A stretch of 64,000 bases of DNA from Devosia sp. A16 (GTDB lineage: Bacteria > Pseudomonadota > Alphaproteobacteria > Rhizobiales > Devosiaceae): positions 3,325,501 to 3,389,500 of the forward strand of contig NZ_CP012945.1 of assembly GCF_001402915.1 (NCBI RefSeq). Direction: 5' to 3'. A program made the position numbers and the translations under genes. How positions within the stretch are numbered: the first letter of the stretch is position 1; every line of letters begins with the position of its first letter. Of this stretch, positions 46,552 to 55,453 are shown piece after piece. The notes under the pieces were generated by a model. The model saw only the letters and a program-made list of their open reading frames with translations, did no database searches and had not been told where the DNA came from.

Positions 46552-46631
46552 GCTGAAGCCACGCCGCTTGGGAAAACCGACTAGCCGTCTACACGATCCG
46601 GCCCCGATCTCCTACCCGCCTGGCGCATGGC

Positions 46632-47630
46632 TCATGCGGGCTCCGCCGTAAGCGCGCCGGCATGGTGGCAGGCCACCGCCTGCCTGGCCTGAGGTTTCGG
46701 CTCCAGCGCCGGCACCGCTTGTGCGCAGATATCGGTGGCTTTCCAGCAGCGGGTGCGGAACGCGCAGCCCGATGGCGGGTCGGCGGGACTGGGCGGATCG
46801 CCTTGCAGCACGATGCGCTTGCGCCTGCCGCGCAGGTCGGGGTCATCGATCGGCACGGCGCTGAGCAGCGCCTGGGTGTAGGGGTGCTGCGGTCGGTCGA
46901 AGATCTCCTCGCGCGTACCGACCTCGACGATCCGCCCCAGATACATCACCGCGATGCGGTCGCAGATATGGCTGACCACCGAGAGATCATGCGCGATGAA
47001 CAGATAGGCGAGCCCGAGCTGGTCCTGCAGGTCTTCGAGCAGGTTGATCACCTGCGCCTGGATCGAGACGTCGAGCGCCGAAACCGGCTCGTCGAGGATC
47101 AGCAGTTTCGGGTTGAGCGCCAGAGCCCGGGCGATGCCGATGCGCTGGCGCTGGCCACCCGAGAACTCATGCGGAAAGCGGTTGCCGTGCTCGGGCGCCA
47201 GCCCGACCAGTCGCATCAGCTCGGCGACCCGCGCCTGGGCCTCGGCAGCCTTCATCCCCGAAAGCCGCAGCGGCTCGGACAGGATGGCAAACACCGTCAT
47301 CAGCGGGTTGAGCGAGGCGAACGGGTCCTGGAACACGTACTGCATGTCGCGCCACATCGCGGTGAGCGCCGCCCGCCGGCCATGCTCGATCGGCTTGCCG
47401 TCGAAGACGATCCGCCCACCGGTCGGCTGCTCGAGCCCAATGATGCAGCGCCCGGTGGTGGATTTGCCGCAACCGGATTCCCCCACCAGCCCGAGTGTCT
47501 CGCCGGCCCTGAGGGCCAGGCTGATGCCGTTGACCGCCTGGATCGCCGGCTTCCTGCCGCCCCGCACGCCATAATGCTTCACCAGGTTGTCGATCTTGAG
47601 CAGCGGCTCTGCTCGCGTCCCGGCCGTCAT
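46632..47630 (-). CDS. ABC transporter ATP-binding protein, oligopeptide type (DppF/OppF-like)
   Basis: 332 residues. Walker A is GESGCGKSTTGR, the Q-loop is VFQDPFASLNPLMT, the signature is FSGGQRQRIGIARAL, and Walker B is LLILDEPVSALD. The C-terminal oligopeptide-family zinc-finger-like tail (SGCAFRTRCWKATDICAQ) is present. It is the second ATPase of a Dpp/Opp-type importer and the last gene of the operon. Its start overlaps the DppD-like stop by 4 bp. The transported compound is considered under the kinase and binding-protein entries. Confidence 0.93.
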   Translation of the reverse strand: MTAGTRAEPLLKIDNLVKHYGVRGGRKPAIQAVNGISLALRAGETLGLVGESGCGKSTTGRCIIGLEQPTGGRIVFDGKPIEHGRRAALTAMWRDMQYVFQDPFASLNPLMTVFAILSEPLRLSGMKAAEAQARVAELMRLVGLAPEHGNRFPHEFSGGQRQRIGIARALALNPKLLILDEPVSALDVSIQAQVINLLEDLQDQLGLAYLFIAHDLSVVSHICDRIAVMYLGRIVEVGTREEIFDRPQHPYTQALLSAVPIDDPDLRGRRKRIVLQGDPPSPADPPSGCAFRTRCWKATDICAQAVPALEPKPQARQAVACHHAGALTAEPA

Positions 47631-48649
47631 GCTTCGGCCCTTCCCCGGCTGTCCTGGAGCTCCTCGGCATAATGGCAGGCCGACCAGTGTGCCGGCTCCA
47701 CCTCACGCATGGCCGGCACCTCCGTGCGACACGGCAGCCGACCGGCCGAATGCGCGCAGCGTGGATGAAAGGCGCAGCCGGAGGGACGGTTGACGAGGCT
47801 CGGCGGCGCGCCCGGGATCGGCGTCAGCCGCTCGGAGCGCTCATGCATCCGCGGCAGGCTGGCCAGCAGCCCCCTGGTGTAGGGATGGCGTGGTGCGTGG
47901 AACAGCGTCCGCACGTCGGTGGTCTCGACCACCCGGCCGCCATACATCACCACCACCCGGTCGGCGAGTTCGGCCACCAGTCCCATGTCGTGGGTAATCA
48001 GCACCATCGCCGCCTGTGTCTCGGCCTGCGCCAGCCGCAGCGCTTCGAACACCTGCGCCTGGATCGTCACGTCGAGCGCCGTGGTCGGCTCGTCCGCAAT
48101 CACCAGCCGCGGCCGGTTGGCGATCGCCATGGCGATCAGCGCACGCTGCCGCATGCCGCCCGAGAACTGGTGCGGGAACTGCTGGTAGCGCTCGGCGGCA
48201 TTGGGTACGCCCACGGTGCGCAGCAGTTCCACCGCGCGCTCGGCGGCCTCGGCACGCCCCATGTCGCCATGCGCCAGCATCGCTTCGGCGATCTGGAAGC
48301 CGACGGTCAGCACCGGGTTGAGCGAAGTCATCGGATCCTGGAAGATCATCGAGATGGCCTTGCCGCGAATGGCCCGCATCTCGGCCGGCGGCACCGTCAG
48401 CAGGTCGCGCCCCTCGAACAGGATGCGCCCGCCGGCGATCCGGCCGGGCGGTCGCGGGATGAGGCCCAGCACCGACATGGCGGTGACGCTCTTGCCGGAA
48501 CCGGATTCGCCCACCACCGCGAGCGTCTCGCCGGGCCAGATCTGGTACGACACCTCGTCGACAGCCCGCACCGTGCCCTCGGCGCTGCGGAACTCGGTGA
48601 TCAGCCGCTCCACCGAAAGCAGCGGCGGACCTTGGTTCGCTGGCGTCAT
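47627..48649 (-). CDS. ABC transporter ATP-binding protein, oligopeptide type (DppD/OppD-like)
   Basis: 340 residues. Walker A is [13 protein letters not shown], the Q-loop is [14 protein letters not shown], the signature is [16 protein letters not shown], and Walker B is [13 protein letters not shown]. The C-terminal Cys-containing tail ([12 protein letters not shown], later CRTEVPA) is typical of the OppD branch. It pairs with the DppF-like ATPase to power the importer. The 4-bp overlap with the following gene and the short gap after the DppC-like gene place it inside the operon. Confidence 0.93.
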   Translation of the reverse strand: MTPANQGPPLLSVERLITEFRSAEGTVRAVDEVSYQIWPGETLAVVGESGSGKSVTAMSVLGLIPRPPGRIAGGRILFEGRDLLTVPPAEMRAIRGKAISMIFQDPMTSLNPVLTVGFQIAEAMLAHGDMGRAEAAERAVELLRTVGVPNAAERYQQFPHQFSGGMRQRALIAMAIANRPRLVIADEPTTALDVTIQAQVFEALRLAQAETQAAMVLITHDMGLVAELADRVVVMYGGRVVETTDVRTLFHAPRHPYTRGLLASLPRMHERSERLTPIPGAPPSLVNRPSGCAFHPRCAHSAGRLPCRTEVPAMREVEPAHWSACHYAEELQDSRGRAEA

Positions 48650-48652
48650 CGA

Positions 48653-49567
48653 TCAGCTCCGTTGCGCCTGCCGGGCGTCGAGCGCGTCGCGCAGCCCATC
48701 GCCGATGAAGTTGATGGTGAGGCAGATGGCGATGATCACCAGCCCCGGGAAGGTCACCAGCCACCACTGCGTCTGCATTGCCCCGCGGCCGTCCGAGATC
48801 AGCTGGCCCAGCGCCGGGGTAGGGGGCTTCACCCCGAAGCCGATGAATGATAGCGCCGACTCGATCAGGATGGCCGACGAAACCGTCAGCGTGGCGTTGA
48901 CGATGATCGGTCCCAGCATGTTGGGCAGCATGTGCCGCCAGATCACCCGCCAGGCCGAAGCCCCCGACAGCGTCGCTGCTTCGACGAACTCACGGGTGCG
49001 CATCGATAGGATCTGCGCCCGCACCACCCGGGCGATCAGCGTCCACATCAGCGACGAGAGGATGATGGCGATCTGCAGCGGCGAGCCCTCGCCGATGAAG
49101 GCGATGAGGATCATCAGCAGCGCCAGCCCCGGCAGGATCAGCACCAGGTCGGTGAAGCGCATGAACACATCGTCGATCCAGCCGCCGAAATAGCCGGCAG
49201 TGGCGCCGATCAGCGTGCCGATCAGCGTCGACAGCAGCGCCACCACCAGGGCGACGAAAATCGACGTGCGGGCGCCGTACAGCACGCGGGTGAAGTAGTC
49301 GCGCCCCAGCTTGTCGGTGCCGAACAGGTGTCCGCCCTCGAGCGTCGGCGGCAGGCGCGCCGCGCGCAGGTTCATCCCGTCGAAACTGTAGGGCGTGATC
49401 ACTTCGGCTGAGAACGCGACGACGATGATGACTGCCAGGATGACGAGGCTCGCCATCGCCACCCGGTGGCGCAGGAACCGGCCTAGCGCCAGCCGGAACT
49501 GCGAGCGCACCGTGACGTCGAGGCCTTCGCGATCGCCGGCCGATGCCGCCACGCCGTGATCGGTCAT
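48653..49567 (-). CDS. ABC transporter permease, oligopeptide type (DppC-like)
   Basis: 304 residues. The first membrane segment lies at about 35-57 ([20 protein letters not shown]) in the layout typical of DppC/Opp[22 protein letters not shown] is the conserved periplasmic-to-membrane boundary, and the EAA loop is [23 protein letters not shown] 49567 is chosen since it overlaps the DppB-like stop as ATGA and gives the family length; the longer frame adds a non-homologous stretch. Confidence 0.92.
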   Translation of the reverse strand: MTDHGVAASAGDREGLDVTVRSQFRLALGRFLRHRVAMASLVILAVIIVVAFSAEVITPYSFDGMNLRAARLPPTLEGGHLFGTDKLGRDYFTRVLYGARTSIFVALVVALLSTLIGTLIGATAGYFGGWIDDVFMRFTDLVLILPGLALLMILIAFIGEGSPLQIAIILSSLMWTLIARVVRAQILSMRTREFVEAATLSGASAWRVIWRHMLPNMLGPIIVNATLTVSSAILIESALSFIGFGVKPPTPALGQLISDGRGAMQTQWWLVTFPGLVIIAICLTINFIGDGLRDALDARQAQRS

Positions 49568-50532
49568 TTGTTGATCCTCGGGTCGAGTACGCCATAGAGC
49601 AGGTCGGTGATCAGGTTCATCAGCAGCATCACCGCCGACGTGACCACCAGCCACGCCATCAGCGAGTAGGTGTCGCGGGTGTTGAGTGCGTTGAAGAAGT
49701 AGAGGCCCATCCCCGGCATCGAGAAGATCGTCTCGATCAGGATGGTGCCGTTGAACAGGTGGCCGATGCTGACCCCGATCACCGTGACCAGCGGCAGCGT
49801 GGCGTTCCTCAGGCTATGCCGCAGCAGGATCGTGCGCTCGTTGACGCCCTTGGCGCGCGCAGTGCGCACATAGTCCGAGTTGATCACCTCGAGCATCGAG
49901 GCACGGACATAGCGGCTGTGCGAGGCGATCGAGGCGATCGACAGCACCAGCACCGGCAGTACTAGATGCTGGATTCGATCGACCAGCCAGGCAAAGCCGG
50001 TCCCCGCATCGTCGGAACTGAGCCCAGAAATATAGAAGATACGGATGCCGGTGGCTTCGTAGAAATTGACCGTGAGGATCTGCAGGATCAGCGCCAGCCA
50101 GAACACCGGGATGGCGTAGCCGATGAAGCTCGCAAGCGTCGTGCCGTAATCGAACAGCGAATACTGGTAGCGTGCGGCGAGCGTGCCGATGACGACGGCG
50201 ACGAGGATCGCGAGGACTTCGGCCGCCAGTACCACCTGCAGCGTCGTGCCCAGCGCCCGGCTCAGTTCCGGCCAGATCGGTCGGTCGAACAGCAGGTCGG
50301 TGCCGAACTGGTTGAACAGCAGGTCGCGCAACCAGTAGCCGTACTGGATGATCAGCGGGTCATCGAGGTGCTTCTTGTCGATCAGCCGCTGCAACGCCTC
50401 ATGGCTGATGCCGGGCTGCGAGCGGATTTCGCCCAGCGGATCGCCGATCGCCGAGATGCCGAAGAAGATGATGATGGTCGCGACGAACAGCACCACGAGG
50501 CTGAACGCGAGACGCTGGAACACAAACCGCAT
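49564..50532 (-). CDS. ABC transporter permease, oligopeptide type (DppB-like)
   Basis: 322 residues. N-terminal RLAFSLVVLFVATIIIFFGI and a long periplasmic loop before the core, six membrane segments in all, with the EAA-type loop (YVRTARAKGVNERTILLRHS) and a C-terminal LMNLITDLLYGVLDPRI ending. These are standard features of DppB/OppB permeases. It is the first permease of the operon, 75 bp after the binding-protein stop. Confidence 0.92.
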   Translation of the reverse strand: MRFVFQRLAFSLVVLFVATIIIFFGISAIGDPLGEIRSQPGISHEALQRLIDKKHLDDPLIIQYGYWLRDLLFNQFGTDLLFDRPIWPELSRALGTTLQVVLAAEVLAILVAVVIGTLAARYQYSLFDYGTTLASFIGYAIPVFWLALILQILTVNFYEATGIRIFYISGLSSDDAGTGFAWLVDRIQHLVLPVLVLSIASIASHSRYVRASMLEVINSDYVRTARAKGVNERTILLRHSLRNATLPLVTVIGVSIGHLFNGTILIETIFSMPGMGLYFFNALNTRDTYSLMAWLVVTSAVMLLMNLITDLLYGVLDPRINK

Positions 50533-50607
50533 GGATCAAGCTCGCGTCGGGAGTCGACACGTCCCGGCCAGCCTGTGCCGCCGGGACGTCAGATTGCGGT
50601 GGGGGCG

Positions 50608-52239
50608 TTACTGCACCCGGTGGAACTCGTGCGAGTTCCAGTTCCAGTACCAGCCGCCGATCGACACGCTGCCATCCTGCGCCGGGCTGACATTGAAGCC
50701 TTCGACGCGCTTGGAGTTGTAGACCACCATGCGCGGCAGGCCGAAATACGGGATCAGCGCCACGTCTTTGGCGATGATCGCTTCGTACTGGTTCATCAGC
50801 TCGGCCCGGGCCGCGGCATCCGGCGTCTGCAGGGCCTGGTTGGCGAGCTTATCGGCCTCGGGGTTGCAATAGCCGGTGGTGTTGGTCGGCGAGTCGCAGC
50901 CATAGACCGTGAGGATTTCCTTGGCGTCGTTGTAGGGGCCGCCATGGCTGATGATCTGGAAGTCGCCTTCCGGCAGGCGGGTGCCGAACTGGATCGCCGC
51001 CGGGGCGAAGTCGGCGTTCACCTTGATGCCGACCTCGGCGAGGAACGACTGCACGATCTCGAAGGTGAGTTCGCGCCGCTCGTTGCCCGAGGTGCTGAGA
51101 TAGCCGAACTCCAGCCGCACCCCGTCGCACTCGAACACCGTATCGGCGCCGCGCACGCAACCATTCTGTTCGAGCAGCGCGATAGCCCCGGCCGGGTCGT
51201 AATCGAGGCTCGAAAAGTTGGGCTTGTAGTAGGGGCTGGTCGGCTCGAAGAACAGGCTCTGGGTCGGCTTGGCCTCGGGGTCGATCGGTCCCATCAGGTT
51301 TTCGACCAGCGCCACGCGGTCGATACCCATGCCGATAGCCTGGCGGACGAACGCCTTGTCGAGGCCCGGCGTCTTCAGGTTGAAGCGCATGAACTCGGTG
51401 ACGAGGCCGGAGCGGGCATTGACCTTCATGCCGTCGAGCCCGGCCACCGCACTGATGATCTGCGGTTGCGGCTGCGGGTCGGAGGCATCGATCTCGCCCG
51501 AGCGCAGCAGTTCGAGCAACGTGTTGGTTTCCGGCACGAAGCGGATGACGATGCGGTCGAGCTTGGGGCCATCGGCCCAGTAGTGCTCATTCTTGACGAA
51601 CGAGATCTGCTGGCCCTTCTGCCACGCCTCGAACTTGAAGGCGCCATTGGTGACGCCCGGCCCGTCGCGCCAGGCGGTGTCCCAGTCCTTGCCCTCGAGA
51701 TCGTGCTTGGGCAGCAGCAGCGGGAACATCTGCTGGTAATAGGCATAGGGCTGGCTGAAATCGAAGCGGATCACCTTGTCGCTGATGATCTCGTAGCCGG
51801 TGATCAGGTCGTAGGGCCGGCGGTTGGCGATGGTCCAATCCGGGTTGACGATGGTCTCGTAGGTAAAGGCATAGTCTGCCGCCGTGATCGGCGTGCCGTC
51901 GTTCCACACCGCGTCGTCGCGGATCGTATAGGTCACCGTGAACGGGTCGTTGGTGATCTCGGCTTCCTTCGAAATGATGAACGGCACCGGATCGCTGCCC
52001 GGCGGAAAGCGGTAGGTCCCGACGTTGAACAGGCCACCGGTCGCCGAGGCGGCGCCGCCGCCGGCGCTCGGGTGCAGGATGTTGAGGCTGCCCGGTTCCT
52101 GCTCGTGGGCGAAGACCATCGTGCCGCCTTCCGCCGCGCTCTGGGCGGCTGCCGGCGACAGTCCTGCCGCAACCAGAAATAGTGACGTCAGGGCAAGTTT
52201 GAACAAGCCGCGGCCAAGGCGGCTGTCGAGTATGTTCAT
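50608..52239 (-). CDS. ABC transporter substrate-binding protein, oligopeptide family (family 5)
   Basis: 543 residues. A signal peptide ends near residue 32 (GLSPAAAQ). GGTMVFAHEQEPGSLNILHP starts the mature family 5 protein. VTYTIRDDAVWNDGTPITAA is the family signature region, and DKAFVRQAIGMGIDRVALVE the second. Family members bind peptides, nickel, or oligosaccharides such as chitobiose. Given the upstream N-acetylhexosamine kinase, an amino-sugar ligand or muropeptide is my inference. The 341-bp gap 52240-52580 upstream holds a palindromic operator and no gene. Confidence 0.9.
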   Translation of the reverse strand: MNILDSRLGRGLFKLALTSLFLVAAGLSPAAAQSAAEGGTMVFAHEQEPGSLNILHPSAGGGAASATGGLFNVGTYRFPPGSDPVPFIISKEAEITNDPFTVTYTIRDDAVWNDGTPITAADYAFTYETIVNPDWTIANRRPYDLITGYEIISDKVIRFDFSQPYAYYQQMFPLLLPKHDLEGKDWDTAWRDGPGVTNGAFKFEAWQKGQQISFVKNEHYWADGPKLDRIVIRFVPETNTLLELLRSGEIDASDPQPQPQIISAVAGLDGMKVNARSGLVTEFMRFNLKTPGLDKAFVRQAIGMGIDRVALVENLMGPIDPEAKPTQSLFFEPTSPYYKPNFSSLDYDPAGAIALLEQNGCVRGADTVFECDGVRLEFGYLSTSGNERRELTFEIVQSFLAEVGIKVNADFAPAAIQFGTRLPEGDFQIISHGGPYNDAKEILTVYGCDSPTNTTGYCNPEADKLANQALQTPDAAARAELMNQYEAIIAKDVALIPYFGLPRMVVYNSKRVEGFNVSPAQDGSVSIGGWYWNWNSHEFHRVQ

Positions 52240-52348
52240 TGCTAGCTTCTCCTCCAGATCGGCCCAGAGCGTTGCTTCAGGCCGAACTCAATGCCTCCCC
52301 CTCAGGAGGCGAAATACTTACGTCATGCAGGTAACTGGTGTCCCATAT

Positions 52349-52367
52349 TTGGAACAAACCGTTCCAA
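52349..52367. promoter_or_regulatory. Palindromic operator upstream of the Dpp-type operon
   Basis: TTGGAACAAACCGTTCCAA: perfect 7-bp arms with a 5-bp spacer, 110 bp before the binding-protein start. The shape resembles the GGAA-Nx-TTCC sites reported for rhizobial RpiR-type regulators such as IolR, and an RpiR-family gene lies 1.3 kb away. Which protein binds it is inference. Confidence 0.5.
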
Positions 52368-52580
52368 TGCTGAGAATATTCGACTCATCGGCCAAACGTG
52401 TCAATGCTGACCGGCCCGCTCCTACGTCCCACTTTAGGCTATGCTCAGGGCACACAGAGGCCGCCGGCGATGCCGGCGGGCCGGGTCATCAAGCGACCGA
52501 ACGTGCTGGTGCCGATGGTGGCGGATCGGGCGTTCTGTGCCAGTGGCCGACGACGCCCCCCGGCCCTTCACTGGCTCGTT

Positions 52581-53579
52581 CTAGGCCGAAACCGCCGCAC
52601 GCGCCGCTATCGACGCGGTCACCGCCGCCACCCTGGTATCATCCACCGTGAGGCCGATGGCGCGCATCGCCAGCACCACGGCGCCGACCGAGCCGTCGCC
52701 GGCGATGCGGACATCGGGGGTGTGGCCGGCGGCGCGGATGACTTCGGACAGCGCGGCCGGCAGGGTCAGCAGATGCGGGGCGATACCGCCACCCAGCGCC
52801 ACCGGGCCGGGCATCCCGGGATCGAAGATCATCTTGAAGTCGGCAAGGAGGTAGGCCTCCGATTGCGCCAGCAGCGCCGCCGCTACCTTGTCGGTGCGAT
52901 TGGCGATGACCAGCGGCGCGAAGCGGGCCAACTCGATCGGGCGAAGCTTGTAGATCGCATCGACGAACTGTTGCAGGCAGAGCTGACGGCCGGTAAAGGC
53001 CTTCTCGTCGGAATAGGTGATGCCGAAGGCGCCGAGTAGCGCTGCCGTCATCGCAGTTTTCTCGCCCCGGCCCTCGAGGTCGGCGGTCACCGCGATGGCG
53101 GCGTGATGGCCGAGCCAGTAGCCCGAGCCGAGATCGCCCAGCAGCCAGCCGGCCGCATCGACCACCGCTTCGATAGCCCCATTGCGGATCCGCACCGCGC
53201 CGGCGCCGGTGCCCGCCACGATGCAGTAGCCGTCGCGCGCGGCAGTCACCGAGGCAAGCAGGGCCTCGAGGTCGCCGGCGAACAGCAGCGGGCCGGTAAG
53301 CCCATTGGCGCGAAACGCCTGCTCCAGCCGATCCTGCGCCACATGGGCGCGCGGGCCGGCGAGCGCGATCAGCGCCAGCTCGATGTCGAGCGGCGCGCCG
53401 GCTTCGGCCACGGCGGCCTCAACGGCCGAGATGATGGCGGAGGCTGCCTGATCCGGGGTGTTGGAGGCCGGATTGCCGCCGCGATTGCGGCCCTGGCCGA
53501 GACAGCGGCCGGCATGGTCGACCAGGGTAGCGCGCGATGTGGATCCGCCCACATCGATGGCGAGCAACGCCTTGTTCAT
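52581..53579 (-). CDS. BadF/BadG-family N-acetylhexosamine kinase-like protein
   Basis: 332 residues of the ASKHA kinase fold. The phosphate-1 motif is LLAIDVGGSTSRATLVD near residue 6, the phosphate-2 region is VAGTGAGAVRI, and the family signature GWLLGDLGSGYWLG follows. VALGGGIAPHLLTL is the adenosine motif. Eukaryotic-type GlcNAc kinases and the clostridial MurNAc/GlcNAc kinase MurK belong here. It would phosphorylate an imported amino sugar. It is divergent from the RpiR regulator gene and upstream of the Dpp-type importer on the same strand. Confidence 0.85.
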   Translation of the reverse strand: MNKALLAIDVGGSTSRATLVDHAGRCLGQGRNRGGNPASNTPDQAASAIISAVEAAVAEAGAPLDIELALIALAGPRAHVAQDRLEQAFRANGLTGPLLFAGDLEALLASVTAARDGYCIVAGTGAGAVRIRNGAIEAVVDAAGWLLGDLGSGYWLGHHAAIAVTADLEGRGEKTAMTAALLGAFGITYSDEKAFTGRQLCLQQFVDAIYKLRPIELARFAPLVIANRTDKVAAALLAQSEAYLLADFKMIFDPGMPGPVALGGGIAPHLLTLPAALSEVIRAAGHTPDVRIAGDGSVGAVVLAMRAIGLTVDDTRVAAVTASIAARAAVSA

Positions 53580-53604
53580 CGCGTTATCGACCCGCTTGCC
53601 TTCG

Positions 53605-53633
53605 TGAAAATTGCTGGATAAGAATTGTTTTCA
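53605..53633. promoter_or_regulatory. Inverted repeat between the kinase and RpiR genes
   Basis: TGAAAA at 53605-53610 and TTTTCA at 53628-53633, with imperfect extension (AATTG on the inner side), in the 108-bp divergent promoter region. The size is right for a dimeric regulator site, perhaps RpiR autoregulation; it is not similar to the palindrome at 52349. Confidence 0.35.
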
Positions 53634-53687
53634 TCCGCGCAGCGGCCTTCTTGAGAGTGATTTTCAGGGTATGGGCTCCTAACATAG

Positions 53688-54623
53688 ATGACCGCCATCG
53701 CAAAGACGTTCAGCGTTCTGGACCGGATCAGGACTTATCAGTCCCAGATGCCGGCTACGATGGCGAAAATCGCGGCGGTGCTGATTGACGATCCCAAGGC
53801 GCCGCTGACCCTGTCGATCACCGAACTGGCCGAGCGGGCCGGGACCTCGGCCGCCAGCGTCACCCGTTTCTGCCGGACGATCGGCTATGCCGGCTATGCG
53901 CAGCTGCGCGTCGGCATTGCCGAGGATGTCGGCCGCGGCGGCGCCAAGGCGGCCTGGATCGGCGAGATCGGTCGGTCTTTCGGGCCCGATGACTCACCCG
54001 ACGAAATCCGCAACGCGCTGCTCAACACCCACGTGCTGAGCCTCCAGACCACCGCAGGGCTGCTCGACATGCCGACCGCCATTCGGGTGGCCGAAGCCAT
54101 CGTCAAGGCGCGACAGCTCGACGTCTATGGCGTCGGCGGCAGCGCGCTCACCGCGCTCGAGACCGAGGCGCGGCTCTATCGCATCGGGGTCAACGTCCAT
54201 ACCTGGGCCGAGGTGCATAACGGGCTGACCAGCGCCGCCATCCTCGATGATCGCTGCGTCGCTATCGGCATTTCCAACACCGGACGCACTGACGAAACCA
54301 TCCAGATGCTGACGGTGGCCAAGGCGACCGGCGCCCACACCGTGGCGATTACCGGCAATCCGGATTCGCCGCTCGCCCGGCTCGCCCATGACGTGCTGAT
54401 CGCCGCCTCGCCCGATGGCTACCTGCAGCCGGCGGACCTTTCCGCCCGGCACTGCCAGCTGTTCGTGGTGGACCTGCTCTACCTGTTGATCGCGCAGTCG
54501 AACTTCGACCGCACGACGCGCTTCCTCGCCGCCTCGGGCGCCGCGGTGGCGCCGCGCCGCCGCCCGATGCGGGGTGGCGCCTTGCCCAACACTGCCGCGC
54601 GCCGCTCGACGGCTCAGACCTAA
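53688..54623 (+). CDS. MurR/RpiR family transcriptional regulator
   Basis: 311 residues. An N-terminal helix-turn-helix (ITELAERAGTSAASVTRFCR, then TIGYAGYAQLRVGIAED) is followed by a C-terminal SIS sugar-phosphate-binding domain (YGVGGSALTALETEARLYR, GISNTGRTDETIQMLTVAK). It should sense a sugar phosphate and control the adjacent kinase, isomerase and transporter genes. First gene of a rightward operon with the SIS protein, binding protein and fused permease. The Arg/Pro-rich tail after about residue 285 is not part of the family domain. Confidence 0.92.
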   Translation: MTAIAKTFSVLDRIRTYQSQMPATMAKIAAVLIDDPKAPLTLSITELAERAGTSAASVTRFCRTIGYAGYAQLRVGIAEDVGRGGAKAAWIGEIGRSFGPDDSPDEIRNALLNTHVLSLQTTAGLLDMPTAIRVAEAIVKARQLDVYGVGGSALTALETEARLYRIGVNVHTWAEVHNGLTSAAILDDRCVAIGISNTGRTDETIQMLTVAKATGAHTVAITGNPDSPLARLAHDVLIAASPDGYLQPADLSARHCQLFVVDLLYLLIAQSNFDRTTRFLAASGAAVAPRRRPMRGGALPNTAARRSTAQT

Positions 54624-54639
54624 CGGAACCCATGTGATT

Positions 54640-55389
54640 ATGACCGACCTGACGACGCAGTTTCATACCGAAGTCTCCACCCGCCTCGCCAAGCTCGCGG
54701 GCCCGAACCAGGCGATCGACGACACCATTGCTCTGGTGGCCGACGCAGTGGCGGCCGGCGGCGTGATCCAGGCCTTCGGCACCGGTCACTCGGAAGCCTT
54801 CGCCATGGAGATTGCCGGCCGTGCCGGCGGTCTGATCGCGGCCAACCGCATCCCGTTGCGCGCCCTGGTGCTGCGCGGCGGCCAGGATCTTTCGATCCTG
54901 GGCGGCGCGGCGTTGGAGCGCGACCCCAACGTCGCCGAGAACCTGCTCTCGCTCTACGACATCGACCAGAACGACGTGTTCATCATCGCCTCGAACTCGG
55001 GCGTCAACGGCTCCATCGTCGGGCTGGCGCTGGCCGCCAAGGCGCGGGGCCACAAGGTGGTGGCGGTGACCAGTTTCGACCACACCAGCAAAGTTACGCC
55101 CAAGCATCCGAGCGGCAAGCGCCTCAAAGAAGTGGCAGATATCGCCATCGACAACCTGGCGCCCTTCGGCGACAGTACCCTGCAACTGGAGGGTGGTATG
55201 GGTGTCGGCGCCGTCTCCTCGCTCACTGCTGCATTCATAGCGCAGCGCATCACCATCGGCGTGGCGGAAGCGCTGCTCAAGCGCGGCAAGACGCCGCCGC
55301 TCTACATTTCGGCAAATATTCCCGGGGGCGACGAGCACAATCGTGCCCTCGAAGATCTTTACGGCAAGCGCATCCGTGGGGAATCCTGA
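54640..55389 (+). CDS. SIS-domain sugar isomerase-like protein (UPF0309-like)
   Basis: 249 residues, one SIS domain: IQAFGTGHSEAFAMEIAGRA near residues 42-61, VFIIASNSGVNGSIVGLALA, and VVAVTSFDHTSK. The FGTGHS and AGRAGGL signatures resemble the UPF0309 group; a Streptomyces member (NagS) is reported to dehydrate N-acetylglucosamine 6-phosphate, as I remember it. The reaction on an amino-sugar phosphate is inference. ATG 54640 starts just after the RpiR stop; the longer frame overlaps that gene. Confidence 0.85.
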   Translation: MTDLTTQFHTEVSTRLAKLAGPNQAIDDTIALVADAVAAGGVIQAFGTGHSEAFAMEIAGRAGGLIAANRIPLRALVLRGGQDLSILGGAALERDPNVAENLLSLYDIDQNDVFIIASNSGVNGSIVGLALAAKARGHKVVAVTSFDHTSKVTPKHPSGKRLKEVADIAIDNLAPFGDSTLQLEGGMGVGAVSSLTAAFIAQRITIGVAEALLKRGKTPPLYISANIPGGDEHNRALEDLYGKRIRGES

Positions 55390-55453
55390 GGGATTACGGC
55401 GGCGTTTGGCGTGGGGCCTAACGACTGAATACTTGGAGAAGGGAAGGAACTAA

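Noticed and set aside
49966-52182. 738-codon frame antisense to the Dpp binding protein and permease
   Set aside because: It overlaps two well-supported transporter genes and shows no domain.
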